Below are positions 8,301 to 17,991 of a stretch of 64,000 nucleotides of DNA, piece after piece (within the stretch, counting starts at the first letter, position 1; every line of letters begins with the position of its first letter). The stretch is from assembly GCA_949316235.1 (NCBI GenBank), contig OX438742.1:37578853-37642852 (forward strand), in the 5' to 3' direction. This DNA comes from Oegoconia quadripuncta (taxonomy: Eukaryota > Arthropoda > Insecta > Lepidoptera > Autostichidae). Under the pieces are notes generated by a model. That model worked only from the letters and a program-made list of their open reading frames with translations, did not search any database and had not been told where the DNA came from. Position numbers and translations under genes: made by a program.

Positions 8301-11276
8301 CCAAGTACTCTCTGAGTATTGAACCCGATGACGACGGATTGGTGTAGTGGAAAGTGCACCCTGTCAGCGTAACCAACGGATGTGGGTTCGAATCCCGCGA
8401 GAGGTAAGCCCGCGTTTATGTTGAGCTTGAACATTTTTATTCCCGAGTCATGAATGTTTATATAAATATTTATGTATGTTTATCCGTTATCTATGTGAGC
8501 GTCGGTGGCTCAGTGGAGGAGACACTGTCTCCCAATTTGGGAGGTTCAGGTCCCCAGGCAGGCCATGTACCAATGAGCTTTAAAATTTAATTTAATTACT
8601 TATGTGCATTTATCAGACAATTTTATCACTTTTAAACGCTGAAGGAAAACATCGTGAAGAAACCTACATGCCAGAGAAATTAAAAAAAAAATCAAAGGCA
8701 TGTGAAGTCCCCAACCCGCACTGAGCCAGCTTGGCGGACTATGGCCCATACTCCCTCAATATGAGGGAAGGTCTATATGCCTGCAGTGGGATGTTTACGG
8801 ACTGATGATGATGATCCGTTATCTTGTATACATAGTACAAAATTTGCTTAGTTTGGGAGTACATGATTGGTGTAAGTGTTCGAAATATTTATTTATTATT
8901 GAGCCATATGTGGTAAAATTTATTTAATTTAAAAAATTTAGGTAATTTCAAATATCGCTCGAATACGTTATCGATCTCAAAAATCAGTACCCAGACTTAA
9001 TGGTGTTGTTATCAGGTGGACGCCGAACAATATTCGATATAACGAGCTACGGTTACGACGATGCCTTGCCTAATGGTCTGACCGTTGATAGCCAGGGATT
9101 CTTGTGGGTCGCTGTTATGTATGGAGGAGCTGTAAGTATTGCTTTTGTTCAATTTACTGTATCGACACACCTCACACACACTCACCACAGAGTTACAAAT
9201 AGAAGCAGATGCTTCCCCAAATGTTGACGCGTATCCCATGCAGTTTATGTCTTTCTCGAGCTTTTATTTATGAAATATTGCTCTTTCCAAACACAATACT
9301 AACGAGATATTAGATAAGGTATTGTTAAATGCGTAATCTGATAAGCCGCACAATTAGATCCCATTTCTTGACATTTCCTCATTCGTCAAAGCCTAAACTT
9401 GGCTAATACTTTTGTGCGGACACGGGCCATTTAATCGTAATGTTCGGTCTGCGTGGAACCGACACGTTCCCATAGCTGCTCATTTTGCAGTGATTGGCTT
9501 TTCTCTAAAGCCTACATTTTCAGTTGCCTACACCTTTAACATTAGTCTAAAGCATAATTTAGCGACAGTTGCATAGAACAGCGTCGAAATGCGCAAGTAG
9601 CCGCGCCACCGTGCATAATACCACTGTTTGCCCTGGCTTACAGAAGATATAGTGTTAGGAGTGGGGAGCGGACAATGTATAAACACGTGATTTCAAACAA
9701 ACATTTGAAAAATATACTTTTAAATCAAATACGACCTGCTGATGACACAAATTAGCTCTACAAAGAAGTATTTATACAGGTGTATGTACTACTAAGAATA
9801 CCTACGTAGAATACCTTCTATCTTCGGCGTTTTTTATTGATAAAATAATCAAATTATCAAATACACTTTATTGTACAAAAAAAAAAATCTACAATGCACT
9901 TCATGAATAAAGCTTCAAAAAAATAATAATTGTACTACCAGGCGGTCTTATCGCTATTAAGCGATTTCTACCAGACAACCTTTGGGTAGAGAAAAAATTT
10001 GAACGGGATAAAAGCAAGTAGGTTGTGCACCAATGACTTAAAAATATATATAATAATAGATACCAAACAATAGATATAAACATACATACTTACGTTAGAT
10101 ATGAACATCAACTTACATGCAATGATAGTGTAAAATATACCTACTTATATAGCGATAAATTGTTTATACATATACAATATACGTGACACCAAACAAAGAA
10201 AATATTGGATACTATAATTATCAAAACTCAGAACCACGAATATGGCAAAAAGTCAAGGCGCTAGAAAATGTGCCTTGACTTGTGCTCTAAAAGTAAATGA
10301 TGTTTGTGCACGACGTATAGACAATAATAAAATAAAATAATAATATTCTTGATGACCCTTTATTAATAACATCTTAGTTTATAGGATAACCAAAGCTAAC
10401 CAAAAACGTTATGTATCGCGCTAATCATTTGAACGGAAATGAACCTAGTTTTTTTTATACTCGTGGCTAGCTCTACACATTTTGGGTTTGGTTTTTTTTA
10501 CTTTGGTAGCGTCAACGATATAATCGTTAAAAAAAATAGCGCGATATAATTAATTTTACATCAGCTATATAAACTACGGCTAAACCAAAACCGTTATTAA
10601 ATAGCGCGGTTGGTCCCCAGCTAATAAATTTTTAGGGGTCTCCAAACTTCAGTTTTAAATTAGTGTCGGTGGCTGGCGCTGTTTTGAAAGACGAACCCTT
10701 TGTTAAAACGCAATGAAAGCCAATCCACGAGTTTATAAAAAAAAACTTTATCGTCCTTGCATTTGATATTTTGTCTATTTGAGAAAGATTTGGGTAAAAT
10801 CTTATCCATTTAAATAAAGCTAATTTTTATAAAGTCGGCTTATCCTACATTTATTTTTAAAACTTAGCAAGAACTAAATATTTTATTTGGTATTATTTTT
10901 TCGCATGGCCGGACAAAGGCATTTCCTTCCAAGCTGATCCCACGAGCCGTAGTTTCGATACTCCTGATCTAAACTTTAAATCCTGTTTATTAATTGCAGA
11001 GATATTGTTATCAGTTATATGTTTATATTTACCCAGGTACTTCACATAGATCCTGATAGCAGGCAAGTGATCTACACATACAAACTACCCGTATCTCGGG
11101 TGACATCACTAACATGGGGCGGACCGAACTTGGACGAACTCTTTCTCACGACTGGACGAGATAAACTCGACGAAAGCTCGGAGCCTCTGGGTGGTGCCAT
11201 CTTTACGATTCGTGACACAGGAAGTCGTGGCCTTCCTGCATACTTTTTCCGATTCGATAACGCAGATTATTATTAA
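5237..11276 (+). CDS. Secreted SMP-30/regucalcin-like protein, copy A (ligand-less)
   Basis: Six exons: 5237-5341, 5607-5766, 5846-6043, 6896-7114, 9016-9131, 11037-11276 (1038 nt, 345 aa). The family (regucalcin, gluconolactonase, firefly luciferin-regenerating enzyme, insect anterior fat body protein) is a six-bladed beta-propeller with one divalent metal in its centre. Family landmarks are the SPVWD strand (residue 53 on), VISDGKVDSEGRLWAG, NNTVLYYTDSS and LTVDSQGFLWVAV. Residues 1-25 form a hydrophobic signal peptide. The four catalytic/metal residues are all changed: Ala52 for Glu, Ser142 for Asn, Ser194 for Asn, Asn247 for Asp. The frame is open throughout and intron phases (0,1,1,1,0) match copy B. 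Inference: a secreted fold that no longer performs the metal-dependent lactonase reaction. The first exon is the least certain part, and the intron 2 donor (GTCTGG) is weak. Confidence 0.85.
5607..5766 (+). CDS. Copy A exon 2: first propeller strand
   Basis: Encodes ALFLHGASPVWDADRQCLFF and on to HTKHI. The family's metal-binding Glu in the GE[GS]P[VH]W motif is Ala here (codon GCG). Acceptor GTGTAG. The donor ATCG|GTCTGG is poor, but copy B splits the same codon at the same place. Confidence 0.85.
5846..6043 (+). CDS. Copy A exon 3
   Basis: 198 nt, the same length as exon 3 of copy B. Encodes YGQVNFVSPV up to VISDGKVDSEGRLWAG. The active-site Asn that precedes Asp-Gly-Lys is Ser142 here. 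Donor GCTG|GTAACA. Confidence 0.9.
6132..6507. mobile_element. MITE with long imperfect terminal inverted repeats
   Basis: About 85-90 bases at the left end reappear, inverted and diverged, at the right end. Shared blocks include GGCATAGGTAGTTTAATTTT and AAGGAAAAAAAT. The two ends are CCGGAGGAG and CTCACCAG, and each is flanked by TATA. No coding capacity. Lies in intron 3 of copy A. Confidence 0.75.
6896..7114 (+). CDS. Copy A exon 4
   Basis: Encodes TKGLQTGDDIVPDKATFF through NNTVLYYTDSS to the end of a strand. The family's SNG[LV]xW metal-site Asn is Ser194 (SSSGVAW). NNT at residues 201-203 is an N-glycosylation sequon shared with copy B. Donor ATAA|GTACGT. Confidence 0.9.
7182..7482 (-). 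mobile_element. SINE family B, copy 1
   Basis: Reverse-strand copy. On the minus strand it has the head GAGCGTCGGTGG...TTAAGACGAGTC, a CAGGCAGGCCATGTACCAAT block and the tail CGGGCTGAGATGATGAATCA. Diverged from copies at 8493 and 25403. Confidence 0.85.
7812..8007 (-). mobile_element. Diverged SINE family C fragment
   Basis: Carries family C blocks in plus-strand order: GAAGGCGGAAGCGTGCTCAC, then ACATTGCTGCTTGGCGGC. The tRNA-like head is missing. Confidence 0.6.
8018..8258 (+). mobile_element. SINE family A, copy 1
   Basis: tRNA-like head GACGACCGATTGGTGTAATG with box B-type GGGTTCGAATCCCACGAG. The body has CCCGAGTCTTGGTG and GTTTATCCGTTATCTAGTAT, and it ends TTGGTGTAAGTGTCCGAAAT plus an ATT repeat tail. 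Confidence 0.9.
8330..8900 (+). mobile_element. SINE family A, copy 2, split by a SINE B insertion
   Basis: The family A element runs 8330-8492 and resumes at 8825-8900 with the same body. The interval is filled by a complete family B SINE. The 11-base ATCCGTTATCT is present on both sides of the insert, as expected of a target-site duplication made by LINE machinery. Confidence 0.88.
8493..8813 (+). mobile_element. SINE family B, copy 2, nested in SINE A
   Basis: Full element with head GAGCGTCGGTGGCTCAGTGG, middle CAGGCAGGCCATGTACCAAT and CGCACTGAGCCAGCTTGGCG, and 3' end GTTTACGGACTGATGATGAT. Flanked by the 11-base duplication ATCCGTTATCT. Confidence 0.92.
9016..9131 (+). CDS. Copy A exon 5
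   Basis: Encodes GRRTIFDITSYGYDDALPNG then LTVDSQGFLWVAVMYGGA. The PDG metal-site Asp of the family is Asn247 (PNG). Acceptor ATCAG, donor GAGCT|GTAAGT, phase 0. Confidence 0.9.
9132..11036 (+). other. Copy A intron 5
   Basis: AT-rich intron. A short hairpin (AAGTCAAGGC and GCCTTGACTT) lies near 10249-10281. No gene or recognised mobile element was found. Confidence 0.5.
11037..11276 (+). CDS. Copy A exon 6 and stop
   Basis: Encodes VLHIDPDSRQVIYTYKLPVS and the last propeller blade, ending FRFDNADYY and TAA. The acceptor is ATTTACCCAG. The downstream AATAAA at 11721-11726 is a candidate poly(A) signal. Confidence 0.9.
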   Translation, partial: VLHIDPDSRQVIYTYKLPVSRVTSLTWGGPNLDELFLTTGRDKLDESSEPLGGAIFTIRDTGSRGLPAYFFRFDNADYY

Positions 11277-12378
11277 GAAACGAACTAAAAAGTGCTGAAT
11301 TTATTAGCGTATAGTCATCTCTTAAGTATGATTTGTTTCTAGAATGTGCGAAAAAGGTATAAAGGCCTCGCAGAGTCCGCCAAAAGGACAATGGGATCGA
11401 AGCTATAGGATCCCTGTATTCTAGAACTTCTAGATAAAAAGAACACCTTTAAGCATAATTAAAGCATAACTAGCTGAGAACTAATGGAGAACAGCGTAGT
11501 TTATACATAACAGAGATTATTTCTCGTAGCAACTGAAATCGCAGAATTTGGATCTTGAATCAATGACTAAGAGTAGCTGCCGTACAAAGATCTCCAGGAG
11601 TTGGTAGGAGATTTGATCGCAAAATTTTTAGCAAGTAACTATGCTATTTTTCCTGTAGGTCTACGCTAAAAAAATAATATCAAGTTTCATCAGTAAGTCT
11701 ATACTAATTACCACTATATTAATAAAAATAAAACCTTGAATTATCGTCATTATATTATGTGTACTTAGGTATGTACGTAATGATAAACTATCTCCATTTG
11801 CGACATTGATGTTAGTACTACTGAATTATTATTTTTAGGTCATTAAATAGAATAAAATGGAAAAGCGTCAAGTGGTCCGGTCACTTATGTGCTTACATAT
11901 CTCTTCTACATTGAAAATTAATGAAGTAGGTACATAAGCTCTGGACAGAGGCACATTCAGGTGATACACATCCAAAGCTATGACACGCGTCGGGTTTGCC
12001 TGACTGACGTAATTAATATATTATGTATGTCATTACTAAAATTGTGATAGCACTAAGTTTGCTTTATGTCTAATATAAATAGTAAATTGATGTGATTAAA
12101 ATTGATTGTATGTTAATTTTGTTTTTATAGGATTAAACTCCTTAAATATACGACATGAATGACTAATGTTAATGCAGAAGAAATAAAATTAAGTAAGCGC
12201 CTATTTAAAACTTTCAAGGCAAGAACTATCAACAGGTGGTATTGGATAATTAACTGGAGATGAAGATCAACAACGATCGATAGAGGATGTCTTATTCCAA
12301 TGAGATTAGAAGAGCATATAAGATTTCATGTTCTTAATTTAGTTTGATTTGTTAAATATATAATTCTTATGATTATAT
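11277..12378. other. 3'UTR of copy A and spacer
   Basis: AT-rich, no coding signal. Contains AATAAA at 11721-11726. Ends at the CTAAG target duplication of the LTR element. Confidence 0.5.
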
Positions 12379-12383
12379 CTAAG

Positions 12384-12659
12384 TGGAGACCACACTCCTC
12401 TGCTGGTGCTTCGGTATGTGCGGTTGGTCTTTGGGTGATGGAGTGGACTGTATTAGCTGGGTTCAGGAGCCGTAGGAACTTCAAACACTAATTAACTTTG
12501 AAAGATGTGAGTTTATTAAAATATCACAGTTGTAATAGGCAAAAATGATGTATGATCAGATGAGTGAAATCGTTAGATATCTATTCGAGAGTTGTATTTT
12601 TCGGCTACCCGCGCTCCTGTCAACATGACAGATCGCGGATACGTTTTGTTTCACGAACA
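12384..12659 (-). repeat. 3' LTR of the BEL/Pao element
   Basis: 276 bp, identical on reading to 16437-16712. On the coding strand it begins TGTTCGTGAAAC and ends TGGTCTCCA. The pol stop codon (12651-12653) lies inside this LTR. Confidence 0.95.
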
Positions 12660-15600
12660 TACTCCCGGCCTTGAAGTCTCTTCAACAGATTGTATTGGAA
12701 GTGGACAAATGGTGTTGTAGGCGCGACGGATGATACCCTTCTTGGTTTGAATATCTGCAACTCTCGCTATACCGTCTCTTCCTGGTATGACGTGTACAAT
12801 ACGTCCCAATAACCACATTAAGGGAGGTGAAGCCTTGTCTTTAATGACGACGAGAGTGCCTTCTTCAAGTATGCCGTCAGTATGCGTCCATTTAGTTTTT
12901 TGTTGAAGCCATAGAATGTATTCGTGAGAGAATCGTTGCCAAAAGTGTTGCTTCAGATATTCTATGCGTCTGAATCTTTGAAGACTGGCAATGTTGACTG
13001 TGTCCGACATCTTAGATTGCGGCATCATAAGAAGAGACCGCCCAATGAGGAAATGGGCAGGGGTCAATGGTGTAAGATCTGATGGATCATCGGAGATAGG
13101 AGTCAGGGGTCTGGAATTTAAAATAGCTTCCACCTGTATAAGACAAGTAGCCATCTCTTCGTAAGTCAAATTTGTTAGACCTAAAGTACGTCGAAGATGG
13201 TGTTTAACAGATTTTACCGCTGATTCCCATAGTCCACCAAAATGTGGTGTGTATGCTGGAATAAACGAAAAATTAGTACCATGAGGTGCTAAGATAGATG
13301 CAAAGTCTTGTGTAAGAAGTTGTGACAGTTCATTAAAAGCTCCAACGAATGTCGTACCGTTGTCTGAAAAGAGGTTACGCGGTAATCCCCTGCGAGCCAC
13401 AAAACGATTAAGGGCTGCAATGAAAGCTTCCTTTGTCATATCCGAGACGAGCTCCAAGTGTATAGCTCTAGTTGCAAGACAAACAAACACACAAATAAAG
13501 CATTTAATTAGCGAGCAGCCTCTGCCTTTACGATTCGCTATCATAATTGGCCCTGCGTAGTCGACACCGGTGTCCAAGAAGGGAAATTCAAGTTGCACGC
13601 GTTGCTTAGGAAGTTGTCCCATTATGGGTTGCACCGTTTGTGCCTTTAATCTGCAGCATTTTACACACAAACGAACGGTTCTCTTTGCAAGATTCCTACC
13701 ACCTAAAGCCCAATAGTTATGTCTAACTGTAGCTAGGAGCAATTGAGGACCTGCATGTAAAAGCTGTTTATGAAGCATGTCAAAGAGTAAAAGGCATAAT
13801 TTATGTTTGCTGCATAATAATATGGGATGTTTTACATTATAATCATAATGAGAATTATCAAGCCTACCACCTACTCGAATGACATCGTCGGAATCTAGAA
13901 AGGGTGAAAATGGTAGGAGCCTGTTCTTATGTGGTAAATGTTTACCTGATTTGAGCAGCTGAAGTTCTTCAGGGAAAGATTCCATTTGAGCGATTTTAAT
14001 GATAAAGGTTGATGAATCAGAAAATTCGAAAGATGAAAGAGACCCTGTATTCTTCTTCGACCTACGACAGTTATTGACGAATCTGAATATGTAAGCGATT
14101 ATGCGTTGTAATTTAGTGAAGTCTGATATATTTTGGATTAATGAAGAGAAAGTTTGGTTTTCGATTGTAAAAAATGTAGTGACGGTGATGGTTTCAGGCA
14201 ATTCCTTCGATGATCTCTCAGAAAGATTTGGAAAAGTTGGCCAAAGAGACGAGTCCATATGTAAGAATGATGGACCTTCCCACCACAAAGTTTGGTCAGT
14301 AATCTTGTCAGCGCTTGCACCACGCGAAGCAAGATCCGCGGGGTTCTCCTGAGAAGGCACATAGCTCCACGTCGCGTCAGGAAAACTTTCCCGAATTTCA
14401 CAAATGCGATGACGCACGAAAGCCTTAAGCTGACCAGACGAAGCAGAGAGCCAACCCAAAACAATGGTCGAGTCGCACCAAAAGATGCATTTACTAAATT
14501 TTAGTGTTAGTGATGCAAGAACCTTAGAACACAATCTTGTTCCCAGTAGCGCACCGCAAAGCTCGAGACGTGGTATAGTTGTTGATTTTATTGGGGCTAC
14601 CTTACTTTTTGCTGTCAACAGATGAACCATAACTGAACCGTCAGTAGATACTGAACGTACATAGACGCAGGCTCCGTATGCTTTCTCCGATGCATCAGTA
14701 AACACATGTAATTCCACTGAGGATGGAGAATCACAGGTGATCCATCTAGGTATTTTGATATTATTTAAGTAAGGTAGCGTTCGTTCAAAATTTGTCCATG
14801 CCTTTTGAAGATGTACGGGAACGCGCTCATCCCAAGAGGATTGGCTAATCCATAGTTGCTGCATTAGAATTTTAGCTTCTACAATGCAAGGAACAACGAG
14901 ACCAAGAGGGTCGAAGATTTGTGCTATTGTAGATAAGATGTGACGTTTGGTGATTGTGTCTTTCGTAGATATGTTTATGACATACGAGAATGTGTCGCTG
15001 TGACACCTCCAATTAAGACCTAGGGTTTTCGAAAGTTCATTGGCACTCAGATTAACCAGGCCAGAAGCGCTATCTTCAGGACATAAAGCTTGCAAAATTT
15101 CCTTACTGTTAGCCTGCCATTTTCGGAGGTTAAATTGAGCTGAACTTAAGATATTTGTGACACCACGACATAAATTGACTGCCTCTGATACTGAAGATGC
15201 ACCCGATAAAAAATCGTCAACGTAAAAGTCACGTGATATGGCTTTCTGTATAGTTGGCTCTGTGGCTTCTTGAGCCAATTGGCTAAGACATCGAGTCGCT
15301 AAAAATGGAGCTGAGGCAGTGCCATATGTCACTGTGTTCAATGTATAAGTTTTAAGCGGCAGTGAAGGATCCAGTCTCCACAAAATCTGTTGTAAAGGGC
15401 GGTTTTCTTCATTGATTAAAATTTGGCGGTACATTTTTTCTATATCGCCGGAAACAACGAACTTATGCTGGCGAAAACGAATTAAAATAGAATAAAGATC
15501 GTCTTGGATTGTAGGTCCAACCATTTGGATGTCGTTATATGATTTACCAGATGTTGACGTTGCTGAAGCATCGAAAACCACGCGCAGCTTTGAGGTACTA

Positions 15601-15839
15601 CTGGATTCTTTGAAGACGCCGTGGTGAGGCAAAAAATAAGAGCCTCTTAAGTGCGGTATGTGACTTGAATTTTCACTCATGTGACCTAATTGAATGTATT
15701 CAGTCATGAAGTCCACATATAATGATTTTAAAGAAGGGTCTCGTTCCAAGCGACGTTCTAAAGATAAGAATCTTCGCTTTGCCATTGAATAAGAGTCGCC
15801 TAGTGCGTCGGGGGATTCTTTAAGAGGTACAGAGACCAC
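12651..15839 (-). CDS. BEL/Pao pol: reverse transcriptase, RNase H, integrase
   Basis: Uninterrupted frame of 1062 codons; the first codon counted is GTG, and the same frame is open about 45 bases further up to a TAA at 15885-15887. In order: reverse transcriptase (VVFDASA near residue 88, catalytic YVDD near 205), the Pao-type peptidase A17-like connection, RNase H (FTDAS near 375, WCDS near 453), integrase zinc-binding region with the CVKCC cluster, integrase core with DYAG, SDNG and WES (Asp, Asp, Glu), and a C-terminal domain of the DUF5641 kind. The N-terminal gag and aspartic protease normally fused or upstream are missing. Part of a mobile element, not a host gene. Confidence 0.93.
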   Translation of the reverse strand: MVSVPLKESPDALGDSYSMAKRRFLSLERRLERDPSLKSLYVDFMTEYIQLGHMSENSSHIPHLRGSYFLPHHGVFKESSSTSKLRVVFDASATSTSGKSYNDIQMVGPTIQDDLYSILIRFRQHKFVVSGDIEKMYRQILINEENRPLQQILWRLDPSLPLKTYTLNTVTYGTASAPFLATRCLSQLAQEATEPTIQKAISRDFYVDDFLSGASSVSEAVNLCRGVTNILSSAQFNLRKWQANSKEILQALCPEDSASGLVNLSANELSKTLGLNWRCHSDTFSYVINISTKDTITKRHILSTIAQIFDPLGLVVPCIVEAKILMQQLWISQSSWDERVPVHLQKAWTNFERTLPYLNNIKIPRWITCDSPSSVELHVFTDASEKAYGACVYVRSVSTDGSVMVHLLTAKSKVAPIKSTTIPRLELCGALLGTRLCSKVLASLTLKFSKCIFWCDSTIVLGWLSASSGQLKAFVRHRICEIRESFPDATWSYVPSQENPADLASRGASADKITDQTLWWEGPSFLHMDSSLWPTFPNLSERSSKELPETITVTTFFTIENQTFSSLIQNISDFTKLQRIIAYIFRFVNNCRRSKKNTGSLSSFEFSDSSTFIIKIAQMESFPEELQLLKSGKHLPHKNRLLPFSPFLDSDDVIRVGGRLDNSHYDYNVKHPILLCSKHKLCLLLFDMLHKQLLHAGPQLLLATVRHNYWALGGRNLAKRTVRLCVKCCRLKAQTVQPIMGQLPKQRVQLEFPFLDTGVDYAGPIMIANRKGRGCSLIKCFICVFVCLATRAIHLELVSDMTKEAFIAALNRFVARRGLPRNLFSDNGTTFVGAFNELSQLLTQDFASILAPHGTNFSFIPAYTPHFGGLWESAVKSVKHHLRRTLGLTNLTYEEMATCLIQVEAILNSRPLTPISDDPSDLTPLTPAHFLIGRSLLMMPQSKMSDTVNIASLQRFRRIEYLKQHFWQRFSHEYILWLQQKTKWTHTDGILEEGTLVVIKDKASPPLMWLLGRIVHVIPGRDGIARVADIQTKKGIIRRAYNTICPLPIQSVEETSRPGVCS

Positions 15840-15887
15840 GAATCGTCCATCCGCATTACGATAAATTGATATGGTGGAACGTAATTA

Positions 15888-16436
15888 AGCGATATATTCT
15901 GAATACTAGGTTATTAAGCGATTTTAATATCTAATAATGATGTGCGAGATGATTTAATGACGTGATTATGTTGTGATGGGTACTATTTTCGTGAATGCTA
16001 TACTAATGGTGAAAGCTATTTTAATGGGATGAGGTGGTGTAATTCTAGTGAGTGGTTGATTATGATAGGCGATTATAATGAATTAAGTGATAAAAAATGA
16101 GGATGTAAATATGGAAACGGAACGATCTCACGGTTTAAGATGCCTCTGGACTTAGATGATCCGTGTAGGTGGGTATTCCACTTCCGTTGTAGTGCCTTTA
16201 ACTGTCGATAATTTCTGTCCTGGAGTGCTATACTTCCCATAAGCTGCCGTAGGCTAAGACCACGCGAAAATATATGAAGATCCAGATGAAGAGAAACCGA
16301 TGTTAAGCTTGTGTTCGTAGGTGAAGTAGGTTACAGTTGCCGTTATCGATCCTTTGACGAATCTATACATTAACAGCTGATGCCCTGCGTTCCTTGCTTC
16401 GTTCCTGGCTCTTGATAGGAGGATTGAAGGACCATA
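15888..16436 (-). other. BEL/Pao leader region
   Basis: About 550 bases between the 5' LTR and pol with no recognisable gag or protease. This is the join left by the deletion. It contains the presumptive primer-binding site next to the LTR. Confidence 0.6.
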
Positions 16437-16712
16437 TGGAGACCACACTCCTCTGCTGGTGCTTCGGTATGTGCGGTTGGTCTTTGGGTGATGGAGTGGA
16501 CTGTATTAGCTGGGTTCAGGAGCCGTAGGAACTTCAAACACTAATTAACTTTGAAAGATGTGAGTTTATTAAAATATCACAGTTGTAATAGGCAAAAATG
16601 ATGTATGATCAGATGAGTGAAATCGTTAGATATCTATTCGAGAGTTGTATTTTTCGGCTACCCGCGCTCCTGTCAACATGACAGATCGCGGATACGTTTT
16701 GTTTCACGAACA
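16437..16712 (-). repeat. 5' LTR of the BEL/Pao element
   Basis: 276 bp matching 12384-12659, with TG...CA ends. Followed by CTAAG at 16713-16717, the right half of the target duplication. Confidence 0.95.
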
Positions 16713-17914
16713 CTAAGCGACAGTGCCCTATAAATATGATGTTCGGATTTCACAATTGGTCAGTTTGATTATCAGCTCATATATGATACTTTAAAGTTTT
16801 AATTGTAATATTGCTTACCTATTCTTTGTATTAAAGGCGCGACAATGTGTCTCAATTACTTCCATATCCGTCTATTGAACTGCCGATGTGCTTCAGCATT
16901 CCTTGACGTTTACCGACGTTCTGCCATAAACTCGAGGTGACTTTTGCGGTCAATCTTTATGGCAAGTTCTGTAAAGTACGGTGAAAAGTATTTCTCCAGG
17001 CAATAGATCTATGGGGGAGCCATCAGTGGCTGATATGATAATTATGATATGAACACTTTCTACGTTCTTTCGAAATGCGATGCCGAGTATTCTTGATGTC
17101 TTAATATTTATATCTGACGGCGAAAAATTTGCTGAACAAGACCACCACCGTAATTTTTTTCGTTTAAAGATTTGATTTTTTTTCTTTTTTTTTTACAATT
17201 AGTAAGACTACGTGGATACAATTTTACCACACGCCCAAACCGCTGGGTTTATCTGCGGTGTGGTGAGATCACTATGCACTCAATACACTTTAAACAGAAA
17301 CATAGATTTATTTGACACCACACCACAACCACACTATAACAACAACAACTTTACACTATACAGATGTATTATTTCTCCTACATATTTTTACAAAAGTTGC
17401 ATGTATTCAAGTATAATATGTGTTTAGATTTTTTTTACACATTTTTAACACTATCATTTAAACAACGCTATTCAAAAATAGTTTATTGCTGTTTGCTCAG
17501 ATTTTTCTCTTAACATTCTTACTTTATTTGGTTTTTAGTTTAATGTCGGTACTTTACCTGACAATGACATTATTTCACATGCATACAAATATTCATTCAT
17601 TTTCGTACGAGTGTTTCCGTACTCCGTCATTTTCTATTGATGACAATCGTGAAAACACTGACTGTCAAGTGACCAGTAATCCGACACAAATCTATTAATC
17701 CGCACTGGACTTTACCCCCCCTAATTAAGCCTCTTACCCTCTCTTGCCATGTAAGAGCATGTTGTGCCCAATAGTGGGGATGTAAAGCCTGTTCATGTCA
17801 TATAAACTGCAATTAAAAAGTTTAACAGCTAGCAAGCATTTCCTTGTTTTTATTTGGTTTTTGTAATCTTTGAAAATAGCGTAAAATATACCTTATATTT
17901 ATTGAGCTCTTGTT

Positions 17915-17991
17915 TACTCGCACTTATATGACACAGTAAAAAGATATAACATTACCGTGATACTAAAACCACGGTTTTGTAAGTGCGAGTA
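17915..17991. repeat. Inverted repeat with perfect 12-base arms
   Basis: TACTCGCACTTA at 17915-17926 pairs with TAAGTGCGAGTA at 17980-17991. A second small inverted repeat, ACCGTG...CACGGT, lies inside. Confidence 0.7.

Larger units (their letters stand above)
12384..16712 (-). mobile_element. BEL/Pao LTR retrotransposon, internally deleted
   Basis: 4.33-kb element bounded by 276-bp LTRs (12384-12659 and 16437-16712) that I read as identical. Each LTR begins TG and ends CA, and both sides carry the 5-base target duplication CTAAG (12379-12383 and 16713-16717). Transcription is on the minus strand. Inside are a pol frame and about 550 bases of leader; gag and protease are absent. Two bases inside the 5' LTR is TGGTCCTTC, where a tRNA primer site is expected. 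LTR identity implies very recent insertion. The element would need gag and protease supplied in trans. Confidence 0.95.

Noticed and set aside
13360..14504. Plus-strand open frames inside the BEL/Pao pol
   Set aside because: Shadows of the long minus-strand pol frame.
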